Part shown: positions 40,270 to 49,603 of the stretch, one piece after another | Numbering within the stretch: position 1 is the stretch's first letter | Layout: each line of letters begins with the position of its first letter | From: Rhizobium sp. FKY42 | GTDB lineage: Bacteria; Pseudomonadota; Alphaproteobacteria; Rhizobiales; Rhizobiaceae | NCBI RefSeq assembly: GCF_005222835.1 | Contig: NZ_STGA01000008.1 | Coordinates: 117,192 to 181,191 of the forward strand | Direction: 5' to 3' | DNA: 64,000 nucleotides | Notes under the pieces: generated by a model | What the model was told of the DNA's origin: nothing | Database searches by the model: none | What the model saw: only the letters and a program-made list of their open reading frames with translations | Translations under genes and position numbers: made by a program

Positions 40270-40764
40270 TTGACAAGCGCTTTCTATCCCGGATCCTTCG
40301 ATCCCATGACAAACGGCCATCTGGATGTGCTTTTGCAGGCGCTGAATGTTGCCGACCGTGTAATTGTCGGCATTGGCGTTCATCCGGGCAAGGTTCCGCT
40401 GTTCAGCTTCGAGGAGCGCGATTCGATGATCCGCAGCGCGCTGGCGGAAGCGCTGCCCGATCGTCGTGACTCGCTGGACGTCGTGGCCTTCGATGGTCTG
40501 GTCGTCAATGCAGCACGGGCACATGGCGCGCGGCTGTTGATCCGCGGGCTGCGCGACGGCACCGACTTTGATTACGAAATGCAGATGGTGGGGATGAACG
40601 CGCAAATGGCGCCGGACATCCAGACCGTGTTTCTGCCAGCGAGCGTTTCGTCCAGACCCATAACGGCCACATTGGTTCGTCAGATCGCGAAAATGGGCGG
40701 CGATGTTCGCTCGTTCGTTCCGGCCTCGGTCGCGCAAGCGCTGATCGCCAAGTTCGAAGGCTGA
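40270..40764 (+). CDS. coaD: Phosphopantetheine adenylyltransferase
   Basis: 164 aa. Nucleotidyltransferase motifs [17 protein letters not shown] (with the TxGH His) and the C-terminal [15 protein letters not shown] (the ISSTxVR element, slightly altered). It makes dephospho-CoA from phosphopantetheine, the fourth step to CoA. Start is TTG at 40270 with GGAGG five bases upstream; no ATG fits the family. Followed by two cyclophilin genes. Confidence 0.95.
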   Translation: MTSAFYPGSFDPMTNGHLDVLLQALNVADRVIVGIGVHPGKVPLFSFEERDSMIRSALAEALPDRRDSLDVVAFDGLVVNAARAHGARLLIRGLRDGTDFDYEMQMVGMNAQMAPDIQTVFLPASVSSRPITATLVRQIAKMGGDVRSFVPASVAQALIAKFEG

Positions 40765-40789
40765 TGATATTCTCAAACGGAGTTCCCCG

Positions 40790-41356
40790 ATGAAGCTTCT
40801 TTCCCTTGCCTTTGCTGGCTTTCTGGCTGCCGCTTCGCTGGCTTCTCAGGCCTATGCCGCTGCAGACGATTTCCTGACGATCCAGTTGAAGAGCGGCCCT
40901 GTCGTTGTGCAGTTGATGCCGGAGATCGCGCCCAAGCATGTGGCGCAGGTCAAGAAGCTGGCGGCGGAAGGCAAGTATAACGATGTTGCCTTTCACCGCG
41001 TGATAGACGGCTTCATGGCCCAGACGGGCGACGTGAAATTCGGCAACCTGACGAAAGGCTTTGACGCCCGCCGCGCCGGTATGGGCGGTTCCGATCTGCC
41101 GAACATTCCTGCCGAATTTTCGAAGGTTCCCTTCGAGCGCGGAACGGTTGGCATGGCGCGTTCGCAGGATCCGAACTCCGCCAATTCGCAGTTCTTCATC
41201 ATGTTTGCGCCAGGCGCATTCCTGAACGGCCAGTACACGGTCATCGGCAAGGTCGTCTCCGGCATGGAGAATGTCGACAAAATCAAGCGCGGCGCTGGCG
41301 GCAATGGCGAAGTTTCAGACCCCGACCGGATGATCAAGGTCACCGTCGGCAAATAA
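40790..41356 (+). CDS. ppiA: Periplasmic peptidyl-prolyl cis-trans isomerase (cyclophilin)
   Basis: 188 aa. A signal peptide (MKLLSLAFAGFLAAASLASQAYA) precedes a cyclophilin domain with VAFHRVIDGFMAQTGD, GTVGMARSQDPNSANSQFFI and GKVVSGMENVD. It speeds prolyl bond isomerisation during folding in the periplasm. The next gene encodes a close paralogue without a signal peptide, so a tandem duplication gave periplasmic and cytoplasmic forms. Confidence 0.94.
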   Translation: MKLLSLAFAGFLAAASLASQAYAAADDFLTIQLKSGPVVVQLMPEIAPKHVAQVKKLAAEGKYNDVAFHRVIDGFMAQTGDVKFGNLTKGFDARRAGMGGSDLPNIPAEFSKVPFERGTVGMARSQDPNSANSQFFIMFAPGAFLNGQYTVIGKVVSGMENVDKIKRGAGGNGEVSDPDRMIKVTVGK

Positions 41357-41390
41357 AGGGCGGGCATACCGCAAACCAAGGAGATTAAAG

Positions 41391-41906
41391 ATGGCCGAGA
41401 TCAAGGATCCGGAAAACACGATCATCATGGAAACCACCAAGGGCAAGGTTGTCATCGCCCTTATGCCGGATCTGGCTCCGGGCCATGTTGCTCGTATCAA
41501 GGAACTGGCACGCGAAGGCGCCTATGACGGCGTTGTGTTCCACCGCGTGATTGCAGACTTCATGGCCCAGACGGGCGATGTGAAGTTTGGCAAGAAGGGC
41601 GGCGAAAGCTTCAATCCGGCGCGCGCTGGCATGGGCGGTTCCGACAAGCCGGACCTGAAGGCTGAATTCTCGGCTGTTCCGCATGTTCGCGGCACCTGCT
41701 CGATGGCGCGTTCGCAGAGCCCGAACTCCGCCAACTCGCAGTTCTTCATCTGCTTCACCGATGCTCCGTGGCTGAACAAGCAGTATTCCGTCTGGGGTCA
41801 GGTTATCGAGGGCATGGACTTCATTGACCAGATCAAGAAGGGCGAGCCGGTTTCAGATCCTGACTCCATCGTTTCGATGAAGGTTGCTGCGGATATCGCC
41901 GCCTGA
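41391..41906 (+). CDS. ppiB: Cytoplasmic peptidyl-prolyl cis-trans isomerase (cyclophilin)
   Basis: 171 aa. Cyclophilin domain with VVFHRVIADFMAQTGDVKFG, CSMARSQSPNSANSQFFICF and GQVIEGMDFID. No signal peptide, so cytoplasmic. AAGGAGATTAAAG is an excellent ribosome binding site. Highly similar to the preceding ppiA. A terminator follows. Confidence 0.95.
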   Translation: MAEIKDPENTIIMETTKGKVVIALMPDLAPGHVARIKELAREGAYDGVVFHRVIADFMAQTGDVKFGKKGGESFNPARAGMGGSDKPDLKAEFSAVPHVRGTCSMARSQSPNSANSQFFICFTDAPWLNKQYSVWGQVIEGMDFIDQIKKGEPVSDPDSIVSMKVAADIAA

Positions 41907-41928
41907 TCTCTCCATCGTGAGCGAATTG

Positions 41929-41964
41929 AAGCGCTCCGGTATGGCCGGGGCGCTTTTCTTTTTT
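41929..41964 (+). terminator. Intrinsic terminator after ppiB
   Basis: AAGCGCTCCGG pairs with CCGGGGCGCTT around a short loop (41929-41955), followed by TTCTTTTTT. One mismatch bulge in the stem. Confidence 0.85.
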
Positions 41965-42027
41965 GGGTGATGCCTTTATCAGCGAGCCAGATTTCAGGCG
42001 TCCCCATCCAACAAACGGCTTTTGCAC

Positions 42028-43116
42028 ATGCGCGTCGATCTATTCGATTTCGATCTGCCCGAGGAAAACATTGCGCTGAGACCCGCCAATCCGCGGGATA
42101 GCGCGCGGCTGCTGCTGGTTCAGCCGCAGGGTGAAACCGTGTTGTCGGACCAGATCGTGCGCGATCTGCCGCGTTTTCTGAAACCGGGCGATGCGCTGGT
42201 TTTCAACGATACCAAAGTCATCCCTGCCCAGCTGGAAGGTGTTCGAACCCGCGAAGGCGCGCCCGATATCGCCGTTTCCGCGACGCTTCACATGCGCACC
42301 GAGCCGGACGTCTGGAAGGCTTTCGCCAAGCCGGGCAAGCGCTTGAAGATTGGCGACCGCATTCACTTCGGCCATTCGGCGGAAACCTGCGCCGTTGGCA
42401 GTCTGGACGCGACACTGGAAGAAAAGGGCGACGGCGGCGAGGTGTCACTGAGGTTCGATTTGTCCGGTCCGGCGCTCGACGAGGCAATCATGGCGGTCGG
42501 GCATATTCCGCTGCCGCCTTACATTGCGGCAAAACGCCCGGAAGATGCGCAGGACAGCAAGGATTACCAGACGATCTATGCGCGGGAAGAGGGCGCTGTT
42601 GCTGCCCCGACTGCCGGATTACACTTTACGCCGGACCTCTTTGCCGCCATCGATGCGTCAGGGATCGAGCGCCATTTCGTGACCCTGCATGTGGGTGCGG
42701 GTACATTTCTGCCCGTGAAGGCCGATGACACGGCCGAGCACAAGATGCATTCCGAAATCGGCTACGTTTCGCAAGCGACGGCGGATGCGCTGAACGCCGT
42801 GCGGACGAGGGGCGGTCGGATCGTCTCCGTTGGCACCACCTCACTTCGACTTCTGGAAAGTGCCGCAGCTGACGATGGTAGCCTGAAGGCCTGGAGCGGC
42901 GCGACGGATATCTTCATCACGCCGGGTTATCGCTTCAAGATCATTGATGCGCTGATGACCAATTTCCACCTGCCACGCTCCACGCTGTTCATGCTCGTTT
43001 CCGCTTTTGCCGGTTACGAGACGATGCGTGCGGCTTATGATCATGCGATTTCCACAGGCTATCGCTTCTATTCCTATGGCGATTCCAGCCTGCTTTTCCG
43101 GAACGATTCACAATGA
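42028..43116 (+). CDS. queA: S-adenosylmethionine:tRNA ribosyltransferase-isomerase
   Basis: 362 aa. QueA signatures: [30 protein letters not shown], the [13 protein letters not shown] motif and FITPGYRFK. It transfers the ribosyl moiety of SAM to preQ1-tRNA to make epoxyqueuosine. Start is the ATG at 42028; a TTG six bases earlier is in frame. The stop overlaps the tgt start (ATGA), so both queuosine genes are coupled. Confidence 0.96.
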   Translation: MRVDLFDFDLPEENIALRPANPRDSARLLLVQPQGETVLSDQIVRDLPRFLKPGDALVFNDTKVIPAQLEGVRTREGAPDIAVSATLHMRTEPDVWKAFAKPGKRLKIGDRIHFGHSAETCAVGSLDATLEEKGDGGEVSLRFDLSGPALDEAIMAVGHIPLPPYIAAKRPEDAQDSKDYQTIYAREEGAVAAPTAGLHFTPDLFAAIDASGIERHFVTLHVGAGTFLPVKADDTAEHKMHSEIGYVSQATADALNAVRTRGGRIVSVGTTSLRLLESAAADDGSLKAWSGATDIFITPGYRFKIIDALMTNFHLPRSTLFMLVSAFAGYETMRAAYDHAISTGYRFYSYGDSSLLFRNDSQ

Positions 43117-44234
43117 CCGAGAACTTCACGTTCAACCTCAAGGCCACTGATGGCAAGGCGCGGCTTGGCGAAATCACCATGCCGCGTGGTACGATCCGCA
43201 CGCCCGCGTTCATGCCTGTCGGCACCGTTGGAACCGTCAAGGCCATGTATCTGGATCAGGTGCGGGATGCGGGCGCTGACATCATTCTCGGGAACACCTA
43301 TCACCTGATGCTGCGTCCCGGTCCGGAGCGGGTGGCGCGCCTTGGCGGCTTGCATGAGTTGATTCGCTGGCCGGAGCCGATCCTGACTGATTCCGGCGGC
43401 TTTCAGGTCATGTCTCTTTCCGGACTGCGCAAGCTGGATGAGAAGGGCGTGACCTTCAAAAGCCATATCGATGGCTCTCTGCACCACATGTCGCCGGAAC
43501 GCTCCATCGAGATTCAGGGTCTGCTGGATTCCGATATCCAGATGCAGCTCGATGAATGTGTGGCGCTTCCTGCTGAGCCCAAGGAAATCGAACGTGCTAT
43601 GGAACTATCCCTGCGCTGGGCCGAGCGCTGCAAGGTGGCGTTTGGCAACCAGCCGGGCAAAGCAATGTTCGGTATTGTGCAGGGCGGCGATCAACCGGCA
43701 CTTCGCATTCGCTCTGCCGAGGGTCTGAAGCAGCTGGACCTGAAGGGCTATGCGGTGGGCGGCCTGGCGGTTGGCGAGCCGCAAGAGGTGATGCTGGACA
43801 TGCTCAACATCACGCTGCCGGTTCTACCGACCGAAAAGCCGCGCTACCTGATGGGTGTCGGTACGCCCGACGATATCATCAAGTCCGTTGCCCGCGGTAT
43901 TGACATGTTCGATTGCGTCATGCCAACGCGATCTGGCCGTCATGGCCTGGCCTTTACGCGTAAGGGCAAGGTGAATATTCGCAACGCGAAACATGCCGAA
44001 GACACGCGCCCGCTGGATGAACAATCCAGCTGCCCGGCAACGCGCGATTATTCCCGCGCCTATCTACACCACCTCGTGCGCTCCAATGAGGCACTCGGCG
44101 GCATGCTGCTCTCCTGGAACAATCTTTCCTATTATCAGGAGCTGATGCAGGGCATTCGAAAGGCCATTGCCGAGGGGCGTTACGAGGATTTCATGGCTGA
44201 AACTCAGGAAGCCTGGGCGCGCGGCGACGATTGA
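43113..44234 (+). CDS. tgt: tRNA-guanine transglycosylase
   Basis: 373 aa. Catalytic residues are in [11 protein letters not shown] and in [13 protein letters not shown], which carries the nucleophile Asp. The zinc site seen in other Tgt proteins (CxCxxC) is altered near the C-terminus: only [18 protein letters not shown] is present, with a single conserved Cys plus His. It exchanges guanine-34 for preQ1 in tRNA. Follows queA in one operon. Confidence 0.95.
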   Translation: MTENFTFNLKATDGKARLGEITMPRGTIRTPAFMPVGTVGTVKAMYLDQVRDAGADIILGNTYHLMLRPGPERVARLGGLHELIRWPEPILTDSGGFQVMSLSGLRKLDEKGVTFKSHIDGSLHHMSPERSIEIQGLLDSDIQMQLDECVALPAEPKEIERAMELSLRWAERCKVAFGNQPGKAMFGIVQGGDQPALRIRSAEGLKQLDLKGYAVGGLAVGEPQEVMLDMLNITLPVLPTEKPRYLMGVGTPDDIIKSVARGIDMFDCVMPTRSGRHGLAFTRKGKVNIRNAKHAEDTRPLDEQSSCPATRDYSRAYLHHLVRSNEALGGMLLSWNNLSYYQELMQGIRKAIAEGRYEDFMAETQEAWARGDD

Positions 44235-44551
44235 TAAGACTGAGACCGATATTGTCAAAGAGCAGGCGCGACTTCGCGCTCACGCGGCAGAACCTGCTCG
44301 TGGCTTGAAGGTCAGTTCGGGCCGTATCCTTCTGAGGGATACGGGGTATTCGGCCGGGGCGCTGAAAGCTGCCTCGTAGAAGTAGTATAGGTGACACCTC
44401 TCAGCGCCCCGTTCAGCGGTTTATGCCCGCGACTTGGGTCTCTCTGCCTGAAATGGATGCCGGAAAGGTTTGTTGAAACCTATCGGCTCCCGGTGATCCG
44501 GCGGACTTGACCCGACAGACCTTCCCGACACCATTCCCCATGTGTGCCACA

Positions 44552-44647
44552 CGAAGCCGCCCGCGATCTTTGATCGCGGAAAGCTGGCTTCGATTCTTTG
44601 ATGGAGCATGTACCTTTCGCGCGGTCTTGACCGCGCGGGACATGCTC
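44552..44647. other. Two adjacent two-tier hairpins
   Basis: Hairpin A: CGAAGCC (44552-44558) pairs with GGCTTCG (44586-44592) outside, and CCGCGATC with GATCGCGG inside. Hairpin B: GAGCATGT (44604-44611) pairs with ACATGCTC (44640-44647) outside, GCGCGGTC with GACCGCGC inside. Both share the same plan of an outer stem, an asymmetric internal loop and an inner 8-bp stem with a 2-3 base loop. No family recognised; strand unknown. Confidence 0.5.
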
Positions 44648-44954
44648 GCACGCCTGACGCGCCAGTTCGGAGATGAAATGGAGGGTTAGATCCGAAGCCC
44701 TGCCATTTCCCCCGTGTCGCCAGAGGGAGACCATTTTCCGCGAACCCGGACGAGAAGGTTTTGCGTCTTGCCCTTAACGCCCGCGCCGGCTCCGCATCGC
44801 CAGCACGCCTGCCGGTGTAACCGTTGCGGAACGAGGGAATTGAAACACAGGTGCGACGGGGTGGCGGAGTGAGGGGCTAAAAAAATTTGAGAAGACCAAT
44901 TTTTTAGGCTGCGGCGTGTCAGTACTCGACGCACAGTCTTTATCCGGGGCTTAA

Positions 44955-45138
44955 CCCCCCTCTGTCCTGCCGGACATCTCCCCCTCAAGGGGGAGATCGA
45001 TTCGTGGTTAGCCCTTCGCTCCAGATGTTGCCCTGTCGTGCGTAGCAAAACTCCATCGACGGGAGATGGTGTGCAAGCATCAGCCGTTCTGCCGATCTCC
45101 CCCCTTGAGGGGGAGATGTCCGGCAGGACAGAGGGGGG
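44955..45138. repeat. MITE-like inverted repeat element
   Basis: Arm 1 (44955-44998) and arm 2 (45094-45138) are inverted copies of each other, differing by one inserted base. Each arm starts with CCCCCCTCTGTCCTGCCGG and ends with its own small palindrome ATCTCCCCCTC/AAGGGGGAGAT. They flank a 95-base core with no gene. Arms of this kind are widely dispersed between genes in rhizobial chromosomes. No transposase is encoded. I cannot see a clear target-site duplication. Confidence 0.8.
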
Positions 45139-45326
45139 TATCAAACGTTTGCGGTGCATCAAGTCACAATCTTGCAGCGTCGTTCGCGCTTTCAATCGAA
45201 CGCGAAGCGCTGTAAGGCCCACGCTCACCCCGGCTCTCAACCAACTGATTGCATGCGCATACACGGAATAAATCCACCACATCTTGCAATTGCAGCCGCA
45301 ACCTTGACGGAATAGTCTGACGGCGG

Positions 45327-45449
45327 AGCCGGAAGTAATGGGACGCTTCCGGGGTGTCGAAACCCCTTCAAATCCGGCTGGCATCCTTCGTAAGATGCTC
45401 TCTCAGTCACTGGTTGGTGGCTGAGTGCGCGAGCTTGGCTTATAAGCTC
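45327..45449. other. Four tandem stem-loops, candidate structured RNA
   Basis: In order: an outer stem AGCCGGA/TCCGGCT (45327-45379) enclosing GGGGT/ACCCC, with an alternative pairing CCGGAAG/CTTCCGG; GCATC/GATGC (45381-45398); CTCAGTCAC/GTGGCTGAG (45402-45425, nine pairs); GAGCTT/AAGCTC (45431-45449). Stems are separated by only a few bases. There is no tRNA fold and I recognise no RNA family. Strand not determinable by eye. Confidence 0.45.
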
Positions 45450-45644
45450 TCCACCTTCTATGGCTGGGGAGGCACTGACGTATGTTCAAGGTGCTTGCAC
45501 CCAAAGGTCAGGGCAGTCGTGATTTGACGACTTTCGAACTCCCCGGCCGCCAGAGGCCTCCAAGCAACTTGGCCTTTGGCGCGCCTTCCCCTCCGTTTCA
45601 AACGATGCGTGGTACACGATGCGGCGTGTCGTTGGGCGGGCTTT

Positions 45645-46070
45645 TCAGATTCCCTGACTGGTGGTCTTGGCCAGCATTCGAACGCCATTCACCTTGTAGG
45701 TGCCATCATCCTGCAGGCGCATGTCATAGATCGCCGTGAAATCCTTCGTTCCGCGACCCGTCAGAATGACTTCCTGAAACACGACCTCGCCGCCACCGAC
45801 AAGTTTGGACCGACCGAATGCATAGTTCACGGAATGATAAAGCGGCTCGTATTTCTCACGCACCATTGTGAGGAACACCCGCTCATCGGGGAACATGCTC
45901 CGGATGCCGGGTGATGCAAAGGAGTAGGCGGTGCGTGCGTCATCGGTCTTCAGAGCCTTGATCTGATCGGCGATGATCTTCTGCGCTTCCGCGACCGGAT
46001 CTTCCGCCGAAACCGGGCGCACAAAAGCAAGGACGAGGGCAACAAGAGCGAATGCGAGTCGAAATGCCAT
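45645..46070 (-). CDS. Secreted DUF4864 domain protein
   Basis: 141 aa from the ATG at 46070 (GGAGA upstream). A signal peptide, MAFRLAFALVALVLAFVRPVSA, is followed by a compact domain: AQKIIADQIKALKTDDARTAY, FASPGIRSMFP, and MVREKYEPLYHSVNYAFG. This matches DUF4864, an NTF2-like periplasmic family of unknown role. The open frame extends upstream without family similarity. Divergent from the MFS gene. Confidence 0.85.
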   Translation of the reverse strand: MAFRLAFALVALVLAFVRPVSAEDPVAEAQKIIADQIKALKTDDARTAYSFASPGIRSMFPDERVFLTMVREKYEPLYHSVNYAFGRSKLVGGGEVVFQEVILTGRGTKDFTAIYDMRLQDDGTYKVNGVRMLAKTTSQGI

Positions 46071-46290
46071 GCGCGTTCTCCTCGAAGATAGAGCAACAGG
46101 ATAATCCAGTTTTTGCCGAGGTGAAGAGGGGAAACCTTCCTTCCTTTCACAAAGCCGACACAAACTGTTTCCGAGACGCAACTACGGCGATAATTCAGAA
46201 TCCGATCATGCATTGGTTTGGGCGGCGATCTTGTTTCCGTCACAGCGAAGTGAGATTCGTTGGTTCGCACTCCCTCCCGGTTATCTCGAC

Positions 46291-47511
46291 ATGAAAATCC
46301 TTGGCGCTCCGGCGTTGCTGTTTTTCTGCAACGCCATTGTCTTCGTTACATTGTTCACCCGTCTGCCTGCGATCCAGCAAAGCCTGGGCGTGGACAAGGC
46401 CTGGCTTGGCCTTGCGCTTCTTGGCGCGCCGATTGGCACCTTCCTGGCGCTGCCAGTTGCAGGGCGCGTGGTGAACGCGCTGACCCCTCGCGTGGCGGCC
46501 CCGCTGCTACTTTCGGCTGCAGCGCTGACGACGCCATTCCTGACCATCACGCCCTTCTGGGGGTTCTTTCTCTGCTTCCTGCTGTTCGGTTTCCTGCGCA
46601 CCATTCAGGATGTCGCCGCCAACATGATTGCCACCGGGATTGAGCAGCGCACAGGAAAGAAGGTGCTTTCGCGAAGTCATGGTTTCTGGTCGATCGGCCT
46701 TCTGATTGGTGCGCTGGCCTCGGGTTATCTGGCAGAAGCAGGGCTCAGTCCTTTTCTGCACCAGTGCGCTGCGGTGCTTGTGGTCTTCATCTGCTGCTTT
46801 ACGGTCTGGCGTATCGCGTCGCCGGATATGCGGGTCACGGCCACGGCTAGCAAGCGACAGGTTTTCGTAGTGCCAGATCGCATCATCATTCTTATTTGCG
46901 TCATGGTCTTCGGCATCTGCATCAGCGAAGGGGCCGTCTATGACTGGGGGATTTTCTATCTGCGGGAAGTTCTTTCTACCGATGCCTCGACCGCCGGCAT
47001 TCTCTATGCACTGTTTACGGTTGGCATGGGCGCAACCCGCCTTGTTGGTGACAAGCTGCGGGACAAGTTCGGTGCCAAGACGCTGGTGCGTGGCTCTGCA
47101 AGCGGCGTCGCTGTTGGGATTGGTCTGCTGTTGACGGCTCAGGGCCTGTGGCAGGCGGGCATTGCGCTCTTCCTTATCGGATGTGGTGTAGCGCTTGCGT
47201 TTCCGTTGGCCGTGGCAACGGCAATCGAGCGGGGGCAAGGGCAGCCAGCAGACAATCTGGCCGCGCTATCGCTAACGCTTCTGCTTTCGAATATCGGCGT
47301 TCCACCGCTTCTCGGTTTTGTTGCAGAACATGCCGGGCTTCCAGCAAGCTTTGCTGTGCTCTTGCCCTTCCTTGTCTTAAGCTTCATCATGGCGCCGGTC
47401 GCTCAGGGACGAGTGCCCCGATTGCTGACAGGGCGTGTGCCTGTTGCAGCGAATGATGGGGAAAAAGAGGTGCTGGCCGCTGTTTCGCCACAAGATGCGG
47501 CGAGGGGTTGA
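46291..47511 (+). CDS. MFS transporter
   Basis: 406 aa with about twelve membrane segments and the MFS loop GDKLRDKFGAKTLVRG between segments. The first half has LALLGAPIGTFLALPVAGRVVNAL. This subgroup (YbjJ-like) is often annotated as sugar/drug efflux; the substrate is unknown. I chose the ATG at 46291 since the preceding in-frame sequence is not hydrophobic. It could in principle export the siderophore, but it is 7 kb from that operon and on no shared transcript. Confidence 0.86.
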   Translation: MKILGAPALLFFCNAIVFVTLFTRLPAIQQSLGVDKAWLGLALLGAPIGTFLALPVAGRVVNALTPRVAAPLLLSAAALTTPFLTITPFWGFFLCFLLFGFLRTIQDVAANMIATGIEQRTGKKVLSRSHGFWSIGLLIGALASGYLAEAGLSPFLHQCAAVLVVFICCFTVWRIASPDMRVTATASKRQVFVVPDRIIILICVMVFGICISEGAVYDWGIFYLREVLSTDASTAGILYALFTVGMGATRLVGDKLRDKFGAKTLVRGSASGVAVGIGLLLTAQGLWQAGIALFLIGCGVALAFPLAVATAIERGQGQPADNLAALSLTLLLSNIGVPPLLGFVAEHAGLPASFAVLLPFLVLSFIMAPVAQGRVPRLLTGRVPVAANDGEKEVLAAVSPQDAARG

Positions 47512-48154
47512 GGCGAGCGATGTGACGCAGTACGAGAGGGTGACCTTGGAAAATCTTGCACCAGGTGGAACCGTGATCGACCCATACAAGATGCTGGGCG
47601 TGGCGCGCGATGCAGACGGCGCAACCATTAAAACCGCCTATCGTTCCCGCGCGAAGACCGCGCATCCGGATGCGGGCGGCGATGTTGACGCATTTTCGAA
47701 GCTGACAGCATCCTATGAACTGCTGCTCGATCCCGTGCGCCGCAAGGTTTACGACGACACGGGCTATGATCCGCAACTGACCGACAGCAAGGATCTGGAG
47801 GGATTGCTGGTTCTTGATACGCTGGTCAACGAGATCATTCTCGACGAGCGGGCACCCGGCAGCTTCGACCCGATTGCCGCCATGCGCCGCAAATTGACAG
47901 ACCGGATCGTCAATACACGCTTTCATATTCTGGAACTGGAGCGCCATCGCGGGCGTATTCGCAACCATATGGACCGCATGGGAAAACGCCCGGAAAGCGA
48001 TGTCATCGGTCGCATGTTGACCGCTCGTTGCGATACGATCGCCGATGCCATCACCAAGGCCGAGGGCGAGATCAAGGTGATAGAACAAGCCTATTCCATG
48101 CTAGACGGCTATACTTATGAGCTGGAAGTTGAACTTCCAAAGGCTGCGGAATAA
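47495..48154 (+). CDS. J-domain protein (DnaJ-like)
   Basis: 219 aa from ATG 47495; a TTG at 47546 with GAGAGGG upstream is a good alternative. The J domain is DPYKMLGVARDADGATIKTA then YRSRAKTAHPDAGGD. The usual HPD tripeptide is intact, so it should stimulate an Hsp70 ATPase. The rest is a helical region of about 130 residues with no zinc fingers. The start overlaps the MFS gene by about 17 bases. Client and partner unknown. Confidence 0.82.
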   Translation: MRRGVEASDVTQYERVTLENLAPGGTVIDPYKMLGVARDADGATIKTAYRSRAKTAHPDAGGDVDAFSKLTASYELLLDPVRRKVYDDTGYDPQLTDSKDLEGLLVLDTLVNEIILDERAPGSFDPIAAMRRKLTDRIVNTRFHILELERHRGRIRNHMDRMGKRPESDVIGRMLTARCDTIADAITKAEGEIKVIEQAYSMLDGYTYELEVELPKAAE

Positions 48155-48290
48155 ATGGGAAGGGTGATCTTGGGCTGGACAGGTGGGAAGCTCGCCTGCC
48201 TGTTCGTTTGCCATAGGCAGATAGCGGAAAAATGCTTGGATCATCGGCGTGTAAGACTCACAAGACGCGATGATACAGGCTATCGCTTTC

Positions 48291-48335
48291 GCATCGGATT
48301 TTCCGAAAACCAGCTTCCACTTTTCGGTCCGATGC
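48291..48335. repeat. Rhizobial intergenic palindrome
   Basis: GCATCGG...CCGAAAA (48291-48310) pairs with TTTTCGG.CCGATGC (48321-48335) as an imperfect palindrome of 45 bases. Elements of this form are scattered in intergenic DNA of Rhizobiaceae. It lies in the 268-base gap between the J-domain gene and dinB, both of which end towards it. No gene supported in the rest of the gap. Confidence 0.65.
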
Positions 48336-48422
48336 GAGGAGTACTCCATCCCTGTCACGTCCGCTTGACACGGCCTGGGTTCGATAGCCGAACCGACGCA
48401 ACCCCGGACTGTTTCAGACCAT

Positions 48423-49562
48423 TCACATAAAAAGCGGGAGTTGGGCGGACGGTTCTGTTGCGTCCTCGCCGAGGCTGGACAGCGTGACGCCGAGCAATCG
48501 CACGCCTTTGCGGAAGGGATAGACAGTTTCCAGAAGTGATTCCGATATGTCGAGAATTTCGGCCTCGCTGGCAAAGCATAACGTTTGGGTTCTGCTGCGG
48601 GTGATCTGCTGGAAATCGCTGTACTTGACCTTCACCGTAACCGTTTTGGCCGTCATGTTGCGGTCAACACAATAGGCCCAGATCTTGCCGACGAGCGGCG
48701 CAAGTTCAGCCTTTGCCGCACCAAGGTCACTGATATCGGTGGCGAAGGTATCTTCCGAGCCGATGGATTTGCGCACGCGATCCGGCTTGACCTGACGATT
48801 ATCGATACCTCTGGCGATGCCATAAAAATACGGACCGGATTTGCCGAAGTGATCCGTGAGGAAGGACAGCGACTTCGCCTTCAGATCGGCGCCGGTGTGG
48901 ATGCCAAGGCGATGCATCTTCTCGGCGGTCGCCGGACCGACACCATGAAACTTCTTCACGGGCAGCTGTTCGACGAAGGCGGGACCGTGGCGCGGTGTGA
49001 TGACGGCCTGGCCATTGGGCTTGTTCAGATCGCTCGCCATCTTGGCCAGGAACTTGTTGTAGGAAATGCCGGCTGACGCGTTCAATCCCGTGGCGACCTT
49101 GATCTTCTGGCGAATTTCCAACGCAATTTCTGTGGCTATGGGCATGTCTTTGAGGTTCTCGGTAACATCGAGATAGGCTTCGTCCAGCGATAGCGGCTCG
49201 ATAAGAGGCGTGTATTCCGCAAAGATTTCACGGATCTGCTGCGACACGGCTTTGTAGACCTCAAAGCGCGGGCGGACGAAAATGAGGTCCGGGCATTTGC
49301 GCGCTGCCGTCACCGAGGGCATGGCGGAGTGGACGCCGAATTTCCGTGCCTCGTAACTGGCAGCAGCCACCACGCCGCGCGCCGCCGCCCCGCCAACAGC
49401 AACCGGCTTGCCTTTCAGATCAGGATTATCGCGCTGCTCCACAGACGCGTAGAAGGCATCCATATCGACATGGATGATCTTCCGTGGCGTGGTTTCTCGT
49501 GAGGCGAGGGGCTGCTGCCCTCTGGACTTCTCTAGCGTTTTTTCTTCTCCAGCGAGCTGCAC
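48423..49562 (-). CDS. dinB: DNA polymerase IV
   Basis: 379 aa from a GTG at 49562. Y-family motifs: HVDMDAFYASVEQRD (first metal Asp), SLDEAYLDVT (catalytic Asp-Glu), and two helix-hairpin-helix motifs around VGPATAEKMHRLG. The C-terminal QLPLF is a beta-clamp binding motif. The open frame extends to an ATG at 49634, but those first codons contain a LexA box. A start downstream of the operator is therefore more likely. Makes error-prone translesion DNA synthesis. Confidence 0.9.
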   Translation of the reverse strand: MQLAGEEKTLEKSRGQQPLASRETTPRKIIHVDMDAFYASVEQRDNPDLKGKPVAVGGAAARGVVAAASYEARKFGVHSAMPSVTAARKCPDLIFVRPRFEVYKAVSQQIREIFAEYTPLIEPLSLDEAYLDVTENLKDMPIATEIALEIRQKIKVATGLNASAGISYNKFLAKMASDLNKPNGQAVITPRHGPAFVEQLPVKKFHGVGPATAEKMHRLGIHTGADLKAKSLSFLTDHFGKSGPYFYGIARGIDNRQVKPDRVRKSIGSEDTFATDISDLGAAKAELAPLVGKIWAYCVDRNMTAKTVTVKVKYSDFQQITRSRTQTLCFASEAEILDISESLLETVYPFRKGVRLLGVTLSSLGEDATEPSAQLPLFM

Positions 49563-49588
49563 TGCGACAATTCCGCTTGAACATGTAA

Positions 49589-49603
49589 GAACAAATGTGG
49601 AAC
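49589..49603 (-). promoter_or_regulatory. LexA (SOS) box upstream of dinB
   Basis: On the minus strand the sequence reads GTTC-CACATTT-GTTC, the alphaproteobacterial direct-repeat SOS operator GTTC-N7-GTTC. A third GTTC lies 6 bases further on. It sits 27 bases upstream of the chosen dinB start, so dinB should be induced by DNA damage. Confidence 0.82.

Larger units (their letters stand above)
44235..45644. other. 1.4-kb non-coding region rich in stem-loops
   Basis: No convincing gene: the open frames on both strands lack ribosome binding sites, family similarity or consistent codon use. It contains stems at 44260-44299 (GAGCAGG/CCTGCTC), 44322-44344 (CCGTATCC/GGATACGG), 44356-44410 (GGGGCGCTGA/TCAGCGCCCC), two two-tier hairpins at 44552-44647, a MITE-like element at 44955-45138 and four tandem hairpins at 45327-45449. 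These last three groups are listed separately. Confidence 0.7.

Noticed and set aside
41965..42027. Possible preQ1 riboswitch before queA
   Set aside because: The leader is short and lacks the characteristic C-rich loop and A-rich tail.
44413..44651. Two 76-aa minus-strand frames and a 60-aa plus-strand frame over the twin hairpins
   Set aside because: Three competing frames over the same stems; the inverted repeats explain the sequence better than a protein does.
44686..45384. 232-aa open frame on the minus strand in the non-coding region
   Set aside because: It runs through the MITE-like element and several stem-loops, has no ribosome binding site, and the translation looks random.
45381..45398. 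Minus-strand hairpin with an ACGA loop as a second guanidine-II element
   Set aside because: Only one such hairpin is present, with no paired second loop, and no transporter gene follows.
45482..45739. 85-aa open frame on the plus strand
   Set aside because: Overlaps the 3' end of the DUF4864 gene on the other strand; no family similarity and no clear start signal.
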